From Flavobacterium segetis (GTDB lineage: Bacteria > Bacteroidota > Bacteroidia > Flavobacteriales > Flavobacteriaceae), in assembly GCF_900129575.1 (NCBI RefSeq), contig NZ_FQWE01000008.1, positions 62,001 to 126,000 of the forward strand: 64,000 nucleotides of DNA, in the 5' to 3' direction. The position numbers and the translations under genes are program-made. Shown one piece after another: positions 19,872-29,560 of the stretch (its first letter is position 1; each line of letters begins with the position of its first letter). The notes below the pieces were generated by a model. It ran no database searches, was not told where the DNA came from, and saw nothing but the letters and a program-made list of their open reading frames with translations.

Positions 19872-21143
19872 TTAAACTTTAAAGAATAATTTATTTCTAT
19901 ATAAAATCCATAAAATGAAAGACCAAAAAACAGCATAGGAAACAGCATAAAAAACCGACGCATTTAAAGGGTTGGAAAAAAGTGGAACAATATTAAATTC
20001 ATAAATAAATGTTTGAAGACTAATATTTTCCTCTCCCACGATTGGACTTTTAATTTTTATAGCACTCAAGGCTCTGGGGATTATTCCGGAAAAGAAAAAC
20101 ACAATCATTGGATTCACGCCCCAGATTAGAAATAATTTTGTCCATTTTTTATAGTTCGATAAATCGATAATATAGTAAAGAATTGTTAAACACAATGTTG
20201 CAATTCCAGCTGTATAAACAGAATAGGAGCTTGTCCAGAGCGCTTTATTGATGGGGAAAACAGTATTCCAAAGTAGTCCTAGAATGACTAAACCAATGCC
20301 AACAAAGATCATTTTTTTTACAATATCAAGTTTTGGAATAGGCAAATTTAAGATTTGGCCAGCAAACATTCCCAAAATACCTGTTGCAATTGCGGGCAAA
20401 GTACTAAGAATTCCCTCTGGATCCCAAGTTTTTGATGATGCCCACAAATGTCCATTCAGTACTAAGTTATCGAGCCATGCTGCAAGATTTGTTGCTTTAT
20501 CAAAATTTGCTTCTCCAAATCCTGGAACAGGTATCAGTGTCATTAAGCACCAATAAACTAGTAAGATCGAAGCAGCTACAATAATTTGTGTCTTAAGATT
20601 TGATGTTAAATAGAGTAGTGAAGCAAAGAAGTACACAATACCTATTCGTTGTAAAACACCTGGAATTCGCACTTCATTGAATGCTGCAATACCGCTATAG
20701 GCCAAAAAAATTAAAATACTGAAAATTAGAAAAGTGAGATAGGTTTTAATTCTCAAAGTGAAATTTCCTAAAAGTGCATAAGCCACTGCAAAAGTGATCA
20801 GTAGTCTAACTAACAGTAGCGAAATTCCTTCTAATGAAAAGACTTCTATTTTACTAAAGAAATTTAAAAATAATCCCAAACAAAAAATGCGAAATGAGCG
20901 AACCAGAATTTTATTGAAAACAGCAAAATCTAACTGTTTTATTGGCATTGCAAATGGAATTGCGGTTCCCATGATAAAAATAAAAAAAGGAAATACCAGA
21001 TCAGTGGGAGTACAGCCATGCCATTCTGCGTGTTCTAAGGGCGGATAAATGTGTGCCCAACTACCTGGATTATTTACAATTGTCATCAGCAGAATGGTAA
21101 ATCCCCTAAAAACATCGAGCGATAGTAAACGTTCTCTTTGCAT
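19872..21143 (-). CDS. NagX/HGSNAT-like membrane acyltransferase family protein
   Basis: A 423-residue protein with about 10-11 membrane segments. It starts with the family signature RLLSLDVFRGFTI and LEHAEWHGCTPTDLVFPFF, where His residues are the likely acyl-acceptor site of heparan-alpha-glucosaminide N-acetyltransferase homologues (DUF5009/DUF1624). Homologues near GlcNAc-use genes are called NagX and are thought to help GlcNAc passage or to N-acetylate amino sugars across the membrane; neither is shown for this protein. It lies 32 bases after AnmK and is likely in one operon with it. Confidence 0.82.
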   Translation of the reverse strand: MQRERLLSLDVFRGFTILLMTIVNNPGSWAHIYPPLEHAEWHGCTPTDLVFPFFIFIMGTAIPFAMPIKQLDFAVFNKILVRSFRIFCLGLFLNFFSKIEVFSLEGISLLLVRLLITFAVAYALLGNFTLRIKTYLTFLIFSILIFLAYSGIAAFNEVRIPGVLQRIGIVYFFASLLYLTSNLKTQIIVAASILLVYWCLMTLIPVPGFGEANFDKATNLAAWLDNLVLNGHLWASSKTWDPEGILSTLPAIATGILGMFAGQILNLPIPKLDIVKKMIFVGIGLVILGLLWNTVFPINKALWTSSYSVYTAGIATLCLTILYYIIDLSNYKKWTKLFLIWGVNPMIVFFFSGIIPRALSAIKIKSPIVGEENISLQTFIYEFNIVPLFSNPLNASVFYAVSYAVFWSFILWILYRNKLFFKV

Positions 21144-21175
21144 TATGTTTTAATTAGTTTTTTAGTAATTATTTT

Positions 21176-22384
21176 CTAATTTGGGAATGATATTTTCCCC
21201 ATTGATACTGACGGAATCCCTTTTCGAGTTCCAAAATCAGAATTGCCTCCACACACAGTTTCATTTGCTAAAATGGCAAATAGAATGGCTTCCTTGGCGT
21301 CACCTGAAATCCCTAAATCATCTGTTTTTAAAAAATGACAAGGCAATAACTCCTTCAACCAGTTTATCAATAAAGGATTGTGTGCGCCACCGCCTGATAA
21401 ATAAATAGTAAAATTTTCAATTAAGTAATTGGTGTTATTAATCGTATTCTTGATTGCTTCTGCAATTGTTTCTGCACTAAAGCGGGTTAAAGTTGCTAGT
21501 AAATCAGCGATAGAAATTTCTTGAGTATTAGTATTTGCTTGCGCATTTAGCACATATTCAGTGTTAAAAAGTTCAGGCCCTGTCGTTTTAGGAAATGGTG
21601 CACTGAAAAATGAATTAGATTTTAAACTTGTCAGAAGCTCTTGATTGATAGTTCCACTTTTTGCAATTTCAGCATCTTTATCAAATGATTTTTCTGGAAA
21701 AGTAAGTTTGGTGAAAGCATCAATTAAAGTGTTCCCAGTTCCTGTATCAGTTACAAAAACTTCTTCTGGATTTATATTTGAGGGTAAATAGGTGAAATTA
21801 GCTATACCGCCAATGTTGAGCATGATGCGATTTTCTCCTTTTTTAGAAAATAGAAAATAATCTCCATAAACAGCGAGTGGTGCGCCTTCGCCTCCTGCCG
21901 CAAGATGCTTTTGTCGAAAATCAGAGAGGGTTATAATTCCTGTTTTCACAGCAATATGATCACCATCGCCAATTTGTAAAGTAGCATTGGGAAATTTTTC
22001 TTGCTGGTGTAAAATCTTTGGCGCATGATAAACAGTTTGACCGTGTGATGCTATAAGATCGATTTTTTCTGCAGCAATTCCCCATTGGTGTAAACATTTC
22101 AAAATCATATCCGCATGAAGAATACCTATCCACTCATTTAATAAAACTAGTTTTTGAAAATCAATCGTTTGTTTCGCAAATACAGATCTAATTTCTACTT
22201 TCACATCCTGAGTGTAGTCAACGGTTTCAAATTGAAGCAATTGCACTGTAGTATTTTCGCCAGACCCTGAAATTTGGCATAAAGCCACATCCAAACCATC
22301 GAGAGAAGTTCCAGACATAAGTCCAATTATCGTTCGCATTGGTTTTTGCGCAATTTTGTAAAGTGATTCTAGATTTGAATTCAT
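21176..22384 (-). CDS. anmK: Anhydro-N-acetylmuramic acid kinase
   Basis: A kinase of about 402 residues that opens the 1,6-anhydro ring and phosphorylates anhydroMurNAc to MurNAc-6-P using ATP. The actin-like ATPase core begins with IGLMSGTSLDGLDVAL, the AnmK phosphate-loop signature, and continues with SHGQTVYHAP, GDGDHIAV and TDTGTGNTLIDA motifs. It provides the substrate for MurQ (27236-28063) in the same gene run. The annotated frame can start at a TTG (22390); the ATG at 22384 is preferred. No N-terminal signal is present, as expected for a cytosolic enzyme. Confidence 0.95.
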   Translation of the reverse strand: MNSNLESLYKIAQKPMRTIIGLMSGTSLDGLDVALCQISGSGENTTVQLLQFETVDYTQDVKVEIRSVFAKQTIDFQKLVLLNEWIGILHADMILKCLHQWGIAAEKIDLIASHGQTVYHAPKILHQQEKFPNATLQIGDGDHIAVKTGIITLSDFRQKHLAAGGEGAPLAVYGDYFLFSKKGENRIMLNIGGIANFTYLPSNINPEEVFVTDTGTGNTLIDAFTKLTFPEKSFDKDAEIAKSGTINQELLTSLKSNSFFSAPFPKTTGPELFNTEYVLNAQANTNTQEISIADLLATLTRFSAETIAEAIKNTINNTNYLIENFTIYLSGGGAHNPLLINWLKELLPCHFLKTDDLGISGDAKEAILFAILANETVCGGNSDFGTRKGIPSVSMGKISFPN

Positions 22385-22589
22385 AGTCAATTAGTATTTT
22401 AGGTAGAATTCTAAACTTTTATATTTAAATTTTCTATTCTTTTATTTTAATTTACTTCATTTTTGCATAAACTGTACTGCATGCTTACGAAAGCTTCAAT
22501 AATTTCAAAGTGAAACCAAATTGCATCTTAAATGCAAATGGAAGCATATTTTGTGGTTTGATAATTACCTTTTAAAGTCTCTAAATCTC

Positions 22590-25589
22590 TTATTTTATTA
22601 TTGCATCTTGTATAATTTGTTGAATGTCCTCTCTAATATTTTCTTTTGATAACTTATTTCCTTCGGCTGTTACTTCGGGATATGTCCTATTGGAAAGAAA
22701 AACATAAACTATTTCTGTTTTTGGGTCTACCCAGGCAATATTACCAGTGAAACCAGTATGCCCAAAACTAGTTTCGGAAACGCAGCCACAAGTTGGACCC
22801 TCTTTTTCAACTCTTTTATCAAATCCCAAACCTCTCTGAACCCCTTGAGCTGCGTAATGCGAAGTATTAAATACATTAAAGGTTTCTTCAGAAAAATAGC
22901 TTTTCCCGCCATAATTACCTTTTTGTAAAAAAAGTTGCATCATTTTAGCAACATCCATTGCATTTGAGAATATTCCGGCATGACCAGCAACTCCGCCTTC
23001 CATTGCTGCCGCCATGTCATGTACATAAACTTGCACTACTTGCTGACGGAAGTAGGTATCTATTTCTGATGGAACGATTTTATTTTTATCAAATTTATCT
23101 AATGGATTGTATAAGGTGTTGTTCATACCTAGCGAGTTGTAAAAGTTTTTCTGACTTAAAACTTCAAGCGGCTGTTTTGTTTTTCTTTCTAAAAATTCTT
23201 TTAAGATTATAAAAGTAAAATCGCTGTATTTATATTCTTTTTTGAGTGACAATGGACTTTTAACAATGATTTTCATAATAGTGTCGTGATAATCATTTCT
23301 GATGTATAAATTATCAGCAACTTTTGTGGAAAATTGTAGATTCGGTACTTTTCTATAATACCTATCCATAGGTGTGTTGTCGCTATTTAAAGTTGCTTTG
23401 TAAAACGGAATCCATGCTTGTAGTCCTGCGTAATGCGTCAATAAATCCTTGAAACTGATATTTTCTTTGTCAGTTTTTGCAAAAACAGGCACCATCTTTT
23501 TTAGTTTAGTGTCTAAATTTACTTTGTGCTGATCGTATAATTGCATCACATTTGGTAGTGTTGATATCATTTTTGAAATTGATGCCACATCATATAAATC
23601 TGCATTTGTTACTTTTTTTATAGTGTCATAAGTGAAATGGCCATAAGATTTTTGAAAGATAACATTTCCTCTTCGAGCTACTAAAACCTGCATTCCTGGC
23701 GTCATTTTATCATTAATTGCTTTTTGTGCAATACTATCAATTTTAGATAAAATTAACGGATCCATATCTTCATTTTCAGGTGTTGTAAAACCCAGTCGGT
23801 TTAATTTAACAGTTGCTAAACCGTCGTTCACTTTGAATGAGTTGTTGATTGATACTGGTAACTTTCCTATGGCTCCAATAGCTCCAAATAATAATTCTGC
23901 TGAAACTACTTGGCTTATATCTGAGTTTTGGTAGGAAACCACTAAGCCTTCAATATCATCAAAATTATTTACTGGAAGTAATGTATATGGTTTTGTAAAA
24001 ATGTCCAGGATCACTTTGTTTTCTTTTGCAATTTGCTGTAGCCACATTAATTCTAGTTCGCTAAAATCTTGCTTTGCCCATGTTTTATTCTCTTTGTGAA
24101 AACTCAAAATCACAATGTCATATTTTTTTAATTCGGCATTTAAACTATCAATATTTGTATTTGAAACCTCCGTAACTTCTGTATATTTTTTTAAAGTGGA
24201 GACAAAACTGCTATTGTCAGAATCGCCTAATTTTACGACAGCAATTTTTTGATTTAAATTTTTAATGGGAAGAATTTCTTCGTTGTTTTTCAATACTGTA
24301 ATTGCGTTCTCATATAATTTATAGTGGATCGCCTCGTTTTGAGAGGGATTTATATCCGTGATTAGATTAGTAATTTCAATAGGATGGTATTTATTTAATC
24401 CAACTTTAAATTTGTATTTTATTATTTTTTTTACCGAAAATGCCAGACGTTCTTCCGTGAGAATACCTTCATTATAATAGGATAGCAATTTTTCAAAGCT
24501 AGCAGGAACGTTTTCTGGAGCGAGAAGAATGTCATTTCCAGCTAAGAGCACGGCCAATTCTAAATCGCCTGCTCCTTTAAAATTAGTGGCACCTTTCATC
24601 GCTAAACCGTCTGTAAAAATTAAGCCTTCAAAGCCTAATTGAGTTTGGAGCACAGAAGTAACCACATTATAAGAAGCTGATGATGGAATGTTTTCTTTAG
24701 ACTCTAAACTTGGAATATTAAGATGACCCACCATTACTGACGCTAATCCTTCATCAAACATTCGTTTATAGGGATATAATTCAACCATATCAAGACGCTC
24801 TTTTGAAAAATTGACTAATGGTAATGTGTAATGTGAATCAGTGGATGTGTCGCCATGACCAGGAAAATGTTTGCCTGTACTAAAAACATTTTGAGCTTGA
24901 ACTCCCTTCATTAAAGCAATTGCTTTGCTGCTTACGTTTGTTTTGCTTTCGCCAAAGGAACGATTACCAATAATAGGATTTTGAGGATTCGTATTTATAT
25001 CAATTACAGGCGAAAAATTGAAATGAATTCCCATTCTTTTGCTTTCAGCGCCCATTTGTTTACCTACTTTTTCAATTAAATCTAATTCTTGAATCGCCCC
25101 AAGTGTCATATTCCACGGAAATACATAAGTAGAATCTAATCTCATGCTTAAGCCCCATTCAGCATCAATAGCTACGAATAATGGTACTTTAGAAATCGCT
25201 TGATATTCGTTTGTTAATCGGGCTTGTCGAACTGGACCACCTTGAAAAAAAAGGATTCCGCCTACATTATACTCTTTAATTAAAGCTTTAGTTTTATTAA
25301 TATGAATAGAATCCTTGTTAGAGTATGCAGCAATCATAAAGAGCTGGCCAAGTTTTTCTCGTACTGACATCTTATCATAAATACTGTCTACCCACAAGGT
25401 CTCTGCGGATGAATCTTTTATAAATTTTTTACGATCTAATTTATTAATTGCTTTATAAGTAGCAGTATCTTCTGTAAAAATTTCTCTAGTTAACGTTGCA
25501 ACCGTATTACTTTTTTTTGCAACCGCACAATTTACAATTAGAAAGGCAATTATTGTATAAAACATGATTTGTAGATAATATTTTTTCAT
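22590..25589 (-). CDS. Lipoprotein with GH3 (NagZ-like) and serine beta-lactamase-fold domains
   Basis: From the ATG at 25589 (the frame opens at a TTG at 25607) this is a 999-residue lipoprotein: a signal peptide ends in LIVNC with the lipid Cys at 21. Residues about 65-400 are a GH3 barrel with KHFPGHGDTSTDSH (240-253) and nucleophile Asp327 (LIFTDGLAM). A linking GH3 C-terminal domain follows (about 420-590). Residues about 605-999 are a class C beta-lactamase/esterase fold with Ser670-x-x-Lys673 (SISK), a KYSD motif in the YxN position and FGHTG in the KTG position. It probably acts on cell-wall glycans and peptides in the periplasm. Such fusions occur across Bacteroidota. Confidence 0.9.
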   Translation of the reverse strand: MKKYYLQIMFYTIIAFLIVNCAVAKKSNTVATLTREIFTEDTATYKAINKLDRKKFIKDSSAETLWVDSIYDKMSVREKLGQLFMIAAYSNKDSIHINKTKALIKEYNVGGILFFQGGPVRQARLTNEYQAISKVPLFVAIDAEWGLSMRLDSTYVFPWNMTLGAIQELDLIEKVGKQMGAESKRMGIHFNFSPVIDINTNPQNPIIGNRSFGESKTNVSSKAIALMKGVQAQNVFSTGKHFPGHGDTSTDSHYTLPLVNFSKERLDMVELYPYKRMFDEGLASVMVGHLNIPSLESKENIPSSASYNVVTSVLQTQLGFEGLIFTDGLAMKGATNFKGAGDLELAVLLAGNDILLAPENVPASFEKLLSYYNEGILTEERLAFSVKKIIKYKFKVGLNKYHPIEITNLITDINPSQNEAIHYKLYENAITVLKNNEEILPIKNLNQKIAVVKLGDSDNSSFVSTLKKYTEVTEVSNTNIDSLNAELKKYDIVILSFHKENKTWAKQDFSELELMWLQQIAKENKVILDIFTKPYTLLPVNNFDDIEGLVVSYQNSDISQVVSAELLFGAIGAIGKLPVSINNSFKVNDGLATVKLNRLGFTTPENEDMDPLILSKIDSIAQKAINDKMTPGMQVLVARRGNVIFQKSYGHFTYDTIKKVTNADLYDVASISKMISTLPNVMQLYDQHKVNLDTKLKKMVPVFAKTDKENISFKDLLTHYAGLQAWIPFYKATLNSDNTPMDRYYRKVPNLQFSTKVADNLYIRNDYHDTIMKIIVKSPLSLKKEYKYSDFTFIILKEFLERKTKQPLEVLSQKNFYNSLGMNNTLYNPLDKFDKNKIVPSEIDTYFRQQVVQVYVHDMAAAMEGGVAGHAGIFSNAMDVAKMMQLFLQKGNYGGKSYFSEETFNVFNTSHYAAQGVQRGLGFDKRVEKEGPTCGCVSETSFGHTGFTGNIAWVDPKTEIVYVFLSNRTYPEVTAEGNKLSKENIREDIQQIIQDAIIK

Positions 25590-25675
25590 TTTTTTAATTG
25601 TATTCAATTGGTAAGGGAACGATTATTTTTCACAAAAACGTACGGTTTCTTCTTTATTACTAGTTATTCTAGGGA

Positions 25676-27184
25676 CTAAAAAATTATTTTTTCTGTGCTG
25701 TGAGAACTAGTAATCAGTAATCCTATGTAAGTTATCAATCCATTAACAACTATTAATTCATTGTCAAAGACGTATCCACCAAATAAAATTGATGAGTAAT
25801 CATTTAATAAATAGGTAAATAGAGGAGATAACAAACAGATCACAGGCACAAATTTATCATTCACATTTCTTGTTTTTTGAAATAACCCAAAAGCATATAA
25901 ACCTAATAGCGGTCCATAAGTGTAGGAGGCAACTCTAAAAATCATGCCTACCACAGAGCTATCATTAATAGAATTAAAGACAAGGATAACTAAAAAGATC
26001 AAAGCTGAAAAGCTTAGATGCACAAGATGTCTCGTTCTTATTGTATTTTTCTTATTTTGATTCTCAGCTTTATCCATTCCTAGAAAGTCAACACAAAATG
26101 AAGTCGTTAATGCAGTCAAAGCAGAATCAGTAGTGGCAAATGTAGCAGCAATAATTCCAAGTAAAAATACAATTGCTGGAATTATTGAAAGGTGATTTAG
26201 CGCTATCTCAGGAAAAAGTAAATCCGTTCGCGGTTTTCCCGTGATCAAATCAATTGGAACTGCAATTCCGTTTTTATTGGCATAAATATAAAGTAATGCG
26301 CCTACACTAAGGAAAAATATGTTGATAACCACAAAAATTCCAGTGAAAGTAAACATGTTTTTTTGTGCTTCGCCAATATTTTTACAACTTAGATTTTTTT
26401 GCATCAAATCTTGATCTAATCCTGTCATGGCGATAGTAACAAATATTCCTCCAATGATTTGTTTCACAAAATGAAATTTGCTTCCTAAGAAATCATCAAA
26501 GAAAAATATTTTTGAATAATTACTGTTTTTAATTTCTTCAAACGCCGTTACAACACCTAAATTCATGCTGTCGCAAATAAAATAAATGGTGAGGAAAACG
26601 GATGTTACTAAGAAAAACGTTTGTAAAGTATCTGTAATTATGATCGTTTTAAGTCCGCCTCTATACGTATACGAAAAAATTAAAAGTAAGGAGATTAAAA
26701 CCGTCATAGCGAAGGGAATTCCGTAATAATCAAAAACGTAACGTTGCAAAACGATAACAACCAAATACAATCTAAAAGCAGAGCTTATCGTTCTACTAAT
26801 CAAAAAAATAGAAGCAGCCGTTTTATAACTATAAAACCCCATTCTTTGCTCGATATAACTGTAGATCGAAGTTAAATTCATTCTGTAATACAATGGCAAT
26901 AATAACTTTGTGATTATTATAAAACCAATTGCATTACCTAAAATGAACTGAAAGTATTTAAATTGTTCACCACTTGCGGCACCAACTTCACCAGGAACTG
27001 AAATAAAAGTCACCCCAGAGAGAGCAGTTCCTATCATTCCAAAAGCAACTAAATACCATTTTGAATTTTTATTAGCAGTAAAAAACGCTTCATTTCCGTC
27101 ATCCTTTTTGCTTACCCTGTGTGAAATATAGAATAGTACTCCAAAATAAACTAGGATAAGAATTAATATTGCGCTTGGTGCCAT
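25676..27184 (-). CDS. Sodium:solute symporter (SSS family)
   Basis: A 502-residue inner-membrane protein with about 13 hydrophobic segments and the SSS pattern: FGMIGTALSGVTFISVPG near residues 53-70 (sodium-site helix) and the Arg-rich FSYTYRGGLKTIIITDTLQTF near 170-190. The substrate is not readable from sequence. It sits between MurQ (51 bases) and the GH3-beta-lactamase lipoprotein (86 bases from its preferred start), so an amino sugar such as MurNAc or anhydroMurNAc is a fair guess. In Tannerella a symporter next to a MurNAc kinase and MurQ does this job, as I recall; here the kinase is absent. Confidence 0.88.
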   Translation of the reverse strand: MAPSAILILILVYFGVLFYISHRVSKKDDGNEAFFTANKNSKWYLVAFGMIGTALSGVTFISVPGEVGAASGEQFKYFQFILGNAIGFIIITKLLLPLYYRMNLTSIYSYIEQRMGFYSYKTAASIFLISRTISSAFRLYLVVIVLQRYVFDYYGIPFAMTVLISLLLIFSYTYRGGLKTIIITDTLQTFFLVTSVFLTIYFICDSMNLGVVTAFEEIKNSNYSKIFFFDDFLGSKFHFVKQIIGGIFVTIAMTGLDQDLMQKNLSCKNIGEAQKNMFTFTGIFVVINIFFLSVGALLYIYANKNGIAVPIDLITGKPRTDLLFPEIALNHLSIIPAIVFLLGIIAATFATTDSALTALTTSFCVDFLGMDKAENQNKKNTIRTRHLVHLSFSALIFLVILVFNSINDSSVVGMIFRVASYTYGPLLGLYAFGLFQKTRNVNDKFVPVICLLSPLFTYLLNDYSSILFGGYVFDNELIVVNGLITYIGLLITSSHSTEKIIF

Positions 27185-27235
27185 TTAATGAGATTATTGG
27201 ATTACTAGTACTAAAATTAGAAGTTTCGCTATACT

Positions 27236-28063
27236 TTAATTTGCTAAATTTTTATTTTCCGCTAATAAAACAGCTCTAACGCTTTTATGTTTGTTTAATA
27301 ATTCAGATGCTAATTTTTCATCAATTTGTAGTTCTTCTACAATCATTTCAACTCCTCTTTGAACTAATTTTTTGTTAGACAATTGCATATCAATCATTTT
27401 ATTTCCGTACACTTTCCCAAGTTTAATCATAACTGATGTACTGATCATATTTAAAACTAATTTTTGAGAGGTTCCAGCTTTCATTCTTGTGCTCCCAGTG
27501 AGAAATTCCGGACCTACAACAATTTCGATTGGAAAATCAGCTTCTTTTGAAATCAGGCTATCGCTATTACATGAAATACTCCCAGTACTTATGTTATTTT
27601 CACGAGCCATTTTTAAACCACCTATTACGTAAGGTGTATTTCCTGATGCAGCAATACCTATTACAAAATCAGCATTTGTAATATCGTGTTTTTGTAAATC
27701 ATGCCAAGCTTGATTGAAGTCGTCCTCAGCATTCTCAACGGCTTTTCTAATGGCATAATCGCCACCAGCAATAATACCAATCACTAAATCATGTGGCACT
27801 CCAAAAGTTGGAGGACATTCTGATGCATCTAAAATGCCAATTCTTCCCGATGTTCCAGCTCCAATATAAAACAACCTTCCACCGTGTTTCATTTTTAGTA
27901 CAACTGCATCTACCAGTTTTTCAATATTTGGTATTTGTTTTTTGATCACGCTTGATACTTTTTTATCTTCTGCATTAATTCCCATGAGTATTTCTTCGGT
28001 ACTCATTTTTTCGAGGTTTGCATAAAGCGATTCTTTTTCTGTATCGGGATTGTTTTTTGCCAT
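27236..28063 (-). CDS. murQ: N-acetylmuramic acid 6-phosphate etherase
   Basis: A 275-residue SIS-domain enzyme that splits the lactyl ether of MurNAc-6-P, giving GlcNAc-6-P and D-lactate. The phosphosugar loop GAGTSGR (68-74) and the motif LDASECPPTFG with catalytic Glu82 are intact, with the second Glu at 113 (NAEDDF). Length is typical. It lies between NamZ (45 bases) and the sodium symporter on the same strand. Its D-lactate product has a possible oxidase at 39795-42716 and its GlcNAc-6-P a possible route through the NagB fusion at 35664. Confidence 0.97.
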   Translation of the reverse strand: MAKNNPDTEKESLYANLEKMSTEEILMGINAEDKKVSSVIKKQIPNIEKLVDAVVLKMKHGGRLFYIGAGTSGRIGILDASECPPTFGVPHDLVIGIIAGGDYAIRKAVENAEDDFNQAWHDLQKHDITNADFVIGIAASGNTPYVIGGLKMARENNISTGSISCNSDSLISKEADFPIEIVVGPEFLTGSTRMKAGTSQKLVLNMISTSVMIKLGKVYGNKMIDMQLSNKKLVQRGVEMIVEELQIDEKLASELLNKHKSVRAVLLAENKNLAN

Positions 28064-28108
28064 TTTTATACTATTTAGGTGGTGAAAGAGCTTTAATTAA
28101 TTATTGTA

Positions 28109-29311
28109 CTAATAAATCAAATATTTGGAACGCATTTTTTTAAAAGCAGTTAAATCTTTCTGCCAGCTTTGTCTAATTTTGCCCTCTGATACTCCGCTTT
28201 CAATTTGAGTTTGTAGCTTTCTCGTTCCAGCAAGTTTTGTAAAAAAACTATTAAAGAATTCTGTTTTTTCAGTCGTGTTCTGGTACGCTTTTATCAACCA
28301 TTTAAGCTCTAATTGATGTAGTTTTTTGTAAGATGTTAAGTCTTCGCCAAAGCATACTATTCCATTGTGCATTGGGTCTTTCGCACCAAAATTTGGTTTT
28401 GGAGTAAAACTAAAATCAAATTTTTCTTTACTTAAAAAAGGAGAACCAAAAATTTGGAATTGCGTCTCTGTGCCTCGACCTACGCTAACAGTCGTGCCTT
28501 CAAATAGGCATAAACTAGCGTAAAGATTAATAGATTGATCGTTTGGTAAATTAGGAGATGGTTTAATAAGAATATTGTACTCCATTTTGCGATCATAGTT
28601 GATACAGGGTACAACAGTTAGTTTGCATTGTGCGCCATTTTTTAACCATTTTTGACCATTAATCATTTTCCCATACTCACCGATAGTCATTCCATGTAAA
28701 ATAGGAATAGGATGCATACCCACGAAACTGGTAAATTCTTTTTCTAAAAGTGGACCATCTATAATGTTGCCATTAGGATTGGGTCTATCTAGAATAAGTA
28801 AAGGAATTCCATTTTCAGCACAAGCTTCCATAACGTAATGTAGTGAAGAAATATAGGTGTAGAAACGAGCACCAACATCTTGTAAATCGAAAACCATAAT
28901 ATCTATAGTTGCTAATTGTGCTATTTTGGGTTTTTTATTGTCTCCGTATAGTGAAATTATAGGCAGTCCAGTTTTTAGATCTTTGCCATCTACTATAGCT
29001 TCGCCTGCATCAGCAGTGCCCCGAAATCCATGTTCAGGCGCAAAAATTGTTTTTATATTTATTTTTTTTACTAAAAGAAAATCTACCAAATGGGTTTTAT
29101 CAGTTAAAATTCCAGTTTGATTCGTGACTATACCTACTTTTTTATTTTTTAAAAGGGGTAAGTATTTTTCGTAATTATCCGTACCGGTTATTATTGGTGT
29201 TAGAGTAAACTTCACATTTGATTTTTTTAATAAAAAAGGTAAAGAATTACAATACACTCCAATGAAAAATAGAGAAAACGCCAGAACCATACTTTTTTTT
29301 ATGAGTTTCAT
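28109..29311 (-). CDS. Exo-beta-N-acetylmuramidase NamZ-like (DUF1343, GH171)
   Basis: A 400-residue exported protein with an N-terminal hydrophobic signal (about 8-22). It holds the DUF1343 signatures VTNQTG (62-67), APEHGFRG (91-98, with the Glu thought to be catalytic) and FDLQDVGARFYTY (141-153). The characterised member of this family, YbbC/NamZ of Bacillus subtilis, releases MurNAc from non-reducing ends of peptidoglycan glycans. That fits its place between susD and murQ. The signal peptide has a Cys at 21 (GVYCN), so a lipoprotein is possible though the lipobox is poor. Confidence 0.92.
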   Translation of the reverse strand: MKLIKKSMVLAFSLFFIGVYCNSLPFLLKKSNVKFTLTPIITGTDNYEKYLPLLKNKKVGIVTNQTGILTDKTHLVDFLLVKKINIKTIFAPEHGFRGTADAGEAIVDGKDLKTGLPIISLYGDNKKPKIAQLATIDIMVFDLQDVGARFYTYISSLHYVMEACAENGIPLLILDRPNPNGNIIDGPLLEKEFTSFVGMHPIPILHGMTIGEYGKMINGQKWLKNGAQCKLTVVPCINYDRKMEYNILIKPSPNLPNDQSINLYASLCLFEGTTVSVGRGTETQFQIFGSPFLSKEKFDFSFTPKPNFGAKDPMHNGIVCFGEDLTSYKKLHQLELKWLIKAYQNTTEKTEFFNSFFTKLAGTRKLQTQIESGVSEGKIRQSWQKDLTAFKKMRSKYLIY

Positions 29312-29504
29312 TATTTTAAAGGAGAGTTAAATTGTTGGATGTAGCAATTTTTCAAAAATAATATAAACAATACTTTAATCGATTGTTATTTTCGAGTTAT
29401 TTGAAGAGAAATGCAATAATCGAGTTTAAATTAAAATTAAACAGATTGTGACTATCTACTAAATTTGGTTTAAAGCTATTTATAGCCTATCAAGCTTTTA
29501 TAAT

Positions 29505-29536
29505 ACTAGCTCTAGTTTTAAGATTCTAGAGCTAGT
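29505..29536 (-). terminator. Hairpin after susD
   Basis: An 11-bp perfect stem (ACTAGCTCTAG and its complement, 29505-29515 and 29526-29536) lies 24 bases past the SusD stop. The U tract on the minus strand is weak, so it may be an attenuator or mRNA-stabilising hairpin that lets some transcription into namZ. Confidence 0.5.
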
Positions 29537-29560
29537 TAGTTTATTATATTATTGTTTTTA

